Positions 62,230 through 64,000 of a DNA stretch of 64,000 nt are shown in pieces (the stretch's first letter is position 1; each line of letters opens with the position of its first letter). The notes below the pieces were generated by a model, which searched no databases, was not told where the DNA came from, and saw nothing but the letters and a program-made list of their open reading frames with translations. A program made the position numbers and the translations under genes. Source of the stretch: Lachnoanaerobaculum orale (GTDB lineage Bacteria; Bacillota; Clostridia; Lachnospirales; Lachnospiraceae); contig NZ_RRCM01000002.1 in the NCBI RefSeq assembly GCF_003862485.1, positions 275,818 through 339,817 on the forward strand. The letters are read 5' to 3'.

Positions 62230-63888
62230 ATGATTGATAATGTATCATATCTCTTTGGATTCTTAGGCGGTCTTGGACTTTTCCTGTACGGAATGCATAT
62301 CATGGCGGACGGTATGCAAAAGACTGCCGGAGGAAAGATGCAGCAGTTCCTCAGTAAGATAACAGACAACAGGTTTACAGCCATCTTACTGGGTGCGGTA
62401 ATAACAGCCATAATACAAAGCTCAGGTGCTACCACTGTAATGGTAGTAGGTTTTGTTAGTGCCGGAATGTTAAGCCTTGTCCAGGCTGTAGGTGTAATTA
62501 TGGGTGCCAATATCGGTACTACAATTACAGCGTGGATAGTATCACTTGGAACAATAGGCGATTCGCTGAAGCTCTTTCAGCCGGGATTCTACGCACCTTT
62601 AATGATTGGCATAGGTGCGATATTTATACTGTTTTCAAAATCCGACAAGAAAAAGACCATAGGTGAAATAGTTCTCGGACTTGGAATGCTGTTTTTAGGA
62701 CTTGACCTTATGGCAGGCAATATAAAGCCTTTCACAGGTGCTCCTATATTCTCGGAAGCGTTCAGAGTACTTGGAGGTAATCCGATACTTGGTATTATAG
62801 TAGGTATTGTGGTAACGGCTTTGATGCAAAGCTCGTCAGCATCGGTAGGTATTTTGCAGACACTTGCATTCAACGGAGTGGTAAACACGGCGGCGGCTAT
62901 ATACATCACACTCGGACAAAATATCGGTTCCTGTGTTACAGCGATTATTTCAAGTGTGGGAAGCTCAAGAACCGCAAAGAGAGCCGCAGCAATACACCTT
63001 TTATTCAATACAATGGGTGCTATAGTATTCGGTATACTTGGATTTGTCGTATTTACAGTGAATACAAAGCTTGCAAATCACACTATCAATGCGGTAGAGA
63101 TTTCAATATTCCATACATTTTTCAATCTTACAATGACCACTCTGCTTTATCCTTTTGCCGGACTGCTTGTAAAACTTTCGGGAATGATTGTAAGAGGCAA
63201 GGATGATGAGGTTGTAGAGGCTAAAAAAGAGCCTATCTTACAGCTTGATGAAAGAGTGCTCCTTACACCTGCATTTGCGGTACAGTCGGGAAGCGTAGAA
63301 GTGGCCCGTATGGGAAGTATCGCTCTTAAGAGTTTGAATGCCGCAATGGGTGCCATCAATACCAAGAGTTTGGACGATTTGAAAACAGTTGCACAGTGTG
63401 AGCAGACACTTGACGATATGCAGGAAGCATTGACGGAGTATCTTATAAAGGTGGACAATCTTTCACTGAGTGAAAGTCAGAAAAAGCATGTAAACAATCT
63501 CTTCAACATGGTAACCGATATAGAAAGAGTCGGAGACCATGCGGACAACCTGTCTGAAAATGCCAAGTATATGATTGACAACAACCTTGAGTTCAGCGAC
63601 CTTGCAAAGGAAGACTTGGCTGAGATATCAAAGGATGCCATAGATGCGTTTGAAACAGCTATAAATGCAAGCGGAGCGAACGCACTCGGTGCAGTCAGAA
63701 AGGTAAATAAGCTTGAAGATAAGGTGGATATGCTTGAGGATGAATTAAGAGAGAAGCATATTGACAGACTTACAAGGGGAGAGTGTAAGCCGCAGTCAGG
63801 TATCGCCTTCCTTGATATAATCAGTAACTTGGAGCGTGTATCCGACCACGCCACCAATATTGCAGGATATGTGAAAAATGAAATATAA
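62230..63888 (+). CDS. Na/Pi-cotransporter family protein with PhoU-like domain
   Basis: About 552 residues. The membrane half has the paired Na/Pi-II motifs QSSGATTVMVVGF (about 62) and QSSSASVGILQTLAF (about 200), with GANIGTTIT and GQNIGSCVT. The C-terminal ~200 residues form a soluble helical PhoU-like domain (VARMGSIALKSLNAAMGAI... IERVGDHADNLSENA... LERVSDHATNI). Sodium-linked phosphate transport is inferred. The start at 62230 is seven bases after AAGAGGAG; an ATG at 62224 is too close to it. Confidence 0.9.
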   Translation: MIDNVSYLFGFLGGLGLFLYGMHIMADGMQKTAGGKMQQFLSKITDNRFTAILLGAVITAIIQSSGATTVMVVGFVSAGMLSLVQAVGVIMGANIGTTITAWIVSLGTIGDSLKLFQPGFYAPLMIGIGAIFILFSKSDKKKTIGEIVLGLGMLFLGLDLMAGNIKPFTGAPIFSEAFRVLGGNPILGIIVGIVVTALMQSSSASVGILQTLAFNGVVNTAAAIYITLGQNIGSCVTAIISSVGSSRTAKRAAAIHLLFNTMGAIVFGILGFVVFTVNTKLANHTINAVEISIFHTFFNLTMTTLLYPFAGLLVKLSGMIVRGKDDEVVEAKKEPILQLDERVLLTPAFAVQSGSVEVARMGSIALKSLNAAMGAINTKSLDDLKTVAQCEQTLDDMQEALTEYLIKVDNLSLSESQKKHVNNLFNMVTDIERVGDHADNLSENAKYMIDNNLEFSDLAKEDLAEISKDAIDAFETAINASGANALGAVRKVNKLEDKVDMLEDELREKHIDRLTRGECKPQSGIAFLDIISNLERVSDHATNIAGYVKNEI

Positions 63889-64000
63889 ATATAATAAGAA
63901 GTTTCAAATATATACTTGCAATTAAGTTTATAATTTTGTACAATTAGGAATGATTGATGAATAATTATCAAATGAGATAACATCACACAAGTACTAATTT

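Overview
The window looks like the chromosome replication-origin region of a low-GC Gram-positive anaerobe of the class Clostridia, most likely family Lachnospiraceae. The evidence is the gene order around oriC (rsmG, mnmG, mnmE, jag, yidC, yidD, rnpA, rpmH // oriC, dnaA, dnaN, S4 protein, recF, gyrB, gyrA), AT-rich spacers, strong AGGAGG-type ribosome binding sites, a DUF3881-like gene and very large MucBP-repeat cell-wall proteins. An oral Lachnoanaerobaculum-like genus is possible, but that is a guess. Genes left of oriC lie mostly on the minus strand and genes right of it all lie on the plus strand, so transcription mostly runs with replication.

Left to right. 1-4904: a MucBP-type surface protein gene that runs off the left edge and is broken by a one-base frameshift just after its signal peptide. 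5275-5540: a transcribed spacer with helically phased GTGAGAGTAGT repeats before a terminator. 5549-9555: a three-gene operon (TPP enzyme, NAD-dependent epimerase, C-methyltransferase) that probably makes a branched or modified sugar for a surface polysaccharide. 9817-10164: a small secreted cell-wall-binding-repeat protein. 10224-14474: carAB. 14528-15118: a uracil-DNA glycosylase-family protein. 15288-15367: tRNA-Leu(UAG). 15509-18201: a DUF1576 membrane protein fused to a hotdog thioesterase, plus a DUF3881-like protein. 18320-22828: the str operon (rpsL-rpsG-fusA-tuf) with structured leaders.

23072-36855: two 2155-residue surface proteins in tandem. Their MucBP-repeat halves are almost identical at DNA level while their N-terminal halves have diverged. 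A DinJ/YoeB-type toxin-antitoxin pair sits between them. 37316-37858: bioY behind a BirA-like operator. 37891-41089: a DUF4446 gene, parB, parA and an alpha/beta hydrolase. 41090-42984: a gene-free AT-rich stretch of about 1.9 kb bracketed by two parS clusters (six sites). 42985-50224: the rsmG-to-rpmH operon. 50342-50971: an ECF transporter S component. 50972-51595: oriC with a cluster of DnaA boxes. 51596-60648: dnaA, dnaN, S4 protein, recF, a SemiSWEET gene, gyrB and gyrA. 60661-63888: lysA and a Na/Pi-cotransporter-family gene.

The core genes cover replication initiation, origin segregation (ParABS), tRNA modification, membrane insertion and translation. The accessory content is the surface-adhesin cluster with its toxin-antitoxin spacer, the sugar-modification operon and the gene-free parS-bounded segment. 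All statements come from reading the sequence; no database search was run.
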